DNA of 7,283 nt from Candidatus Methanophagales archaeon (GTDB lineage: Archaea; Halobacteriota; Syntropharchaeia; Alkanophagales; Methanospirareceae). Shown here piece after piece: positions 6,091 through 7,283 of the stretch. The position numbers and the translations under genes were made by a program. The notes beneath the pieces are model-generated. The model saw nothing but the letters and a program-made list of their open reading frames with translations, was not told the DNA's origin and ran no database searches. Numbering within the stretch: position 1 is the first letter of the stretch; each line of letters opens with the position of its first letter. The DNA is taken from positions 1 through 7,283 of the forward strand of contig JAGGRS010000177.1 in the NCBI GenBank assembly GCA_021159475.1. Direction: 5' to 3'.

Positions 6091-7059
6091 ATGAGGGTAT
6101 TGGTAACGGGTGGTGCAGGTTTTATCGGCTCACATGTGGTTGACAGGTTACTGGCACTCGGGAATGAAGTGGTGGTGCTCGACGACCTCAGTAGCGGTGA
6201 CGAAGCCAATATAAGAGCACATATAGAAGGGGATGGCGATGAGGTTGATGCTAACTTCCAGTTCCACAGGGTGGATATCCGCAATGGTGAAGAGATAGTG
6301 GAGCTCTTCAATGGTATAGATGAGGTATGGCACCTTGCTGCGAATCCCGAAGTGCGGATAGGTGCAGAAGATACGAGGGTTCACCTGGAGCAGAACGTCA
6401 TCGCCACTTACAACGTGCTGGAGGCGATGAGGCGGAGAGGAGTGGAGCGAATTGTATTCACATCCACCTCCACCGTTTACGGTGACGCGACTGTGCTCCC
6501 CACACCGGAAGAATATCCCACCATACCTATATCACTCTACGGCGCTTCAAAACTCGCCTGTGAGGCTTTAATCGCTTCCTACTGCCATACCTTTGGTATG
6601 CATTCCTGGATATACCGGTTCGCGAATGTGATAGGCAGGAGAGCTTCTCATGGCGTGATTTATGATTTCATAAATAAGATAATGCGCAATCCAGAGGAAC
6701 TGGAGATACTTGGTGACGGTAACCAGACGAAATCTTATATCTACATAGATGATTGTATAGATGCGATGTTTGCAGGTTTTAATGATGCAGACACGGATAC
6801 AAAGCGAGTCCATATATTCAATATAGGCACGAGTGATATGATCAGTGTGAGGCGAATAGCGGAGATTGTATGCACTGAGATGCACGTATCACCCAGATTC
6901 AAATTCACAGGTGGGAGACGCGGCTGGGTGGGTGATGTGCCCGTTATGCTACTCGATGCCACGAAATTACGCAATCTGGGCTGGAAACAGCGATACAATT
7001 CAGAAGAGGCGGTGAGGAGAGCCACAAAGGACCTGCTGGCTCATTACCAATCTCAGTGA
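6091..7059 (+). CDS. NAD-dependent sugar-nucleotide epimerase/dehydratase, GalE-like
   Basis: A 322-residue extended short-chain dehydrogenase/reductase that probably acts on a nucleotide sugar, such as a UDP-glucose 4-epimerase-type reaction feeding surface glycans or glycoprotein. The NAD-binding motif GGAGFIGSH is at 7-15, with the adenosine-ribose acids D31 and D32 after the second strand. HLAAN is at 81-85 and TSTSTVYG at 124-131; by alignment with GalE, T126 takes the place of the catalytic Ser/Thr. The catalytic YGASK gives Y150 and K154. NVIG at 179-182 and GGRRGWVGDVP at 274-284 are usual in archaeal members of this family. Length and order are complete, with no frameshift. The enzyme is cytoplasmic. 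It stands alone between the tRNA promoter region and a convergent coiled-coil ORF, so the neighbours do not reveal the pathway. GDP-sugar or dTDP-sugar substrates cannot be excluded. Confidence 0.88.
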   Translation: MRVLVTGGAGFIGSHVVDRLLALGNEVVVLDDLSSGDEANIRAHIEGDGDEVDANFQFHRVDIRNGEEIVELFNGIDEVWHLAANPEVRIGAEDTRVHLEQNVIATYNVLEAMRRRGVERIVFTSTSTVYGDATVLPTPEEYPTIPISLYGASKLACEALIASYCHTFGMHSWIYRFANVIGRRASHGVIYDFINKIMRNPEELEILGDGNQTKSYIYIDDCIDAMFAGFNDADTDTKRVHIFNIGTSDMISVRRIAEIVCTEMHVSPRFKFTGGRRGWVGDVPVMLLDATKLRNLGWKQRYNSEEAVRRATKDLLAHYQSQ

Positions 7060-7082
7060 GACCTTACACCGCACATGTAATT

Positions 7083-7283
7083 TCAATCAACTCCAACCTT
7101 CTCCTTTACCTTGCTGAGCGTTGCTTTAATCCCTATAATCTCCTCTTTAACCCATTCAACATCTTCCACTATCTTCTCTCTCATAACCTCCCTCGTCTTC
7201 TCTCCTTCTTCTTTCACAACTTCTCTCGTCTTTTCCGATTCTTCTTTTATTACCTTTATCGTCTCGTCCTGCTTCTCTATCAT
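7083..7283 (-). CDS. Coiled-coil protein of unknown function, possibly partial
   Basis: A 66-residue frame ending in TGA, with an ATG exactly at the window edge. The true start may lie beyond, so it could be the C-terminal end of a longer protein. The sequence is almost entirely Glu, Lys, Arg and aliphatic residues with no Pro or Cys. Three tandem 11-residue units cover residues 5-37, the last two reading SEKTREVVKEE and GEKTREVMREK. They are followed by a segment with hydrophobic spacing, EDVEWVKEEIIGIKATLSKV (39-58). This predicts a long helix forming a coiled coil, with the 11-residue period giving a nearly straight or slightly right-handed one. No signal peptide or membrane span is visible. 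It converges on the epimerase gene, with 23 bp between stops. I do not recognise the family. Low-complexity composition makes the call less certain than for the other genes, but the strict period argues that it is coding. Confidence 0.6.
   Translation of the reverse strand: MIEKQDETIKVIKEESEKTREVVKEEGEKTREVMREKIVEDVEWVKEEIIGIKATLSKVKEKVGVD
7173..7271 (-). repeat. Three in-frame 33-bp repeats encoding an 11-residue unit
   Basis: The plus strand shows CGTC at 7194, 7227 and 7260, exactly 33 bp apart, inside pyrimidine-rich units. Translated on the minus strand these are three 11-residue units. The outer, N-terminal copy (QDETIKVIKEE) is the most diverged. The repeats are part of the coiled-coil gene, not separate elements. 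Confidence 0.7.

Noticed and set aside
6586..6600. Perfect 6-bp hairpin CATACC-TTT-GGTATG
   Set aside because: It lies inside the epimerase coding region, has no T-run after it, and is short enough to occur by chance.
7173..7271. Regular 33-bp spacing suggestive of a CRISPR-like array
   Set aside because: The units are directly contiguous, in frame, diverged between copies and without spacers; they are a protein repeat.

Overview
This 7.3 kb window looks like chromosomal DNA from an archaeon, most likely an anaerobic euryarchaeon. Four things support this: a geranylgeranyl-reductase-type flavoprotein of ether-lipid synthesis, a CoaBC with archaeal-type N-terminus and active-site variants, a tRNA gene with no encoded CCA, and short AT-rich intergenic stretches with TATA-like boxes. 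A methanogen or ANME-1/Syntrophoarchaeum-like lineage is my guess from gene content and style; the sequence alone does not prove it.

Layout. The left half (60-3406) is a minus-strand operon read as porA, porB, then a GMC-family FAD oxidoreductase. PorA and PorB are the alpha and beta (TPP and Fe-S) subunits of pyruvate:ferredoxin oxidoreductase. The GMC start codon overlaps the porB stop in a TAATG. The usual gamma (porG) and delta (porD) genes are not next to porAB. A 91-bp divergent promoter region (3407-3497) separates porA from a plus-strand geranylgeranyl reductase (3498-4679), which probably saturates the isoprenoid chains of membrane lipids.

The reductase converges, with only 10 bp between stops, on a minus-strand coaBC gene (4690-5928) for coenzyme A synthesis. 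A tRNA-Ala(GGC) gene lies 15 nt upstream of coaBC on the same strand, and the two probably share a transcript. From the 74-bp region beyond the tRNA, a plus-strand GalE-like sugar-nucleotide epimerase (6091-7059) diverges. At the right edge is a minus-strand ORF for a charged coiled-coil protein with three 11-residue repeats; it may be cut by the window end.

How the genes fit together. PorAB and CoaBC both concern coenzyme A chemistry, since POR makes or uses acetyl-CoA. The reductase and the epimerase serve the cell envelope (lipid saturation and sugar precursors). These are mostly housekeeping genes, and I see no mobile element, CRISPR array or defence system. The least ordinary point is the tight coupling of a small, cysteine-containing GMC flavoprotein to a porAB pair that lacks porGD.
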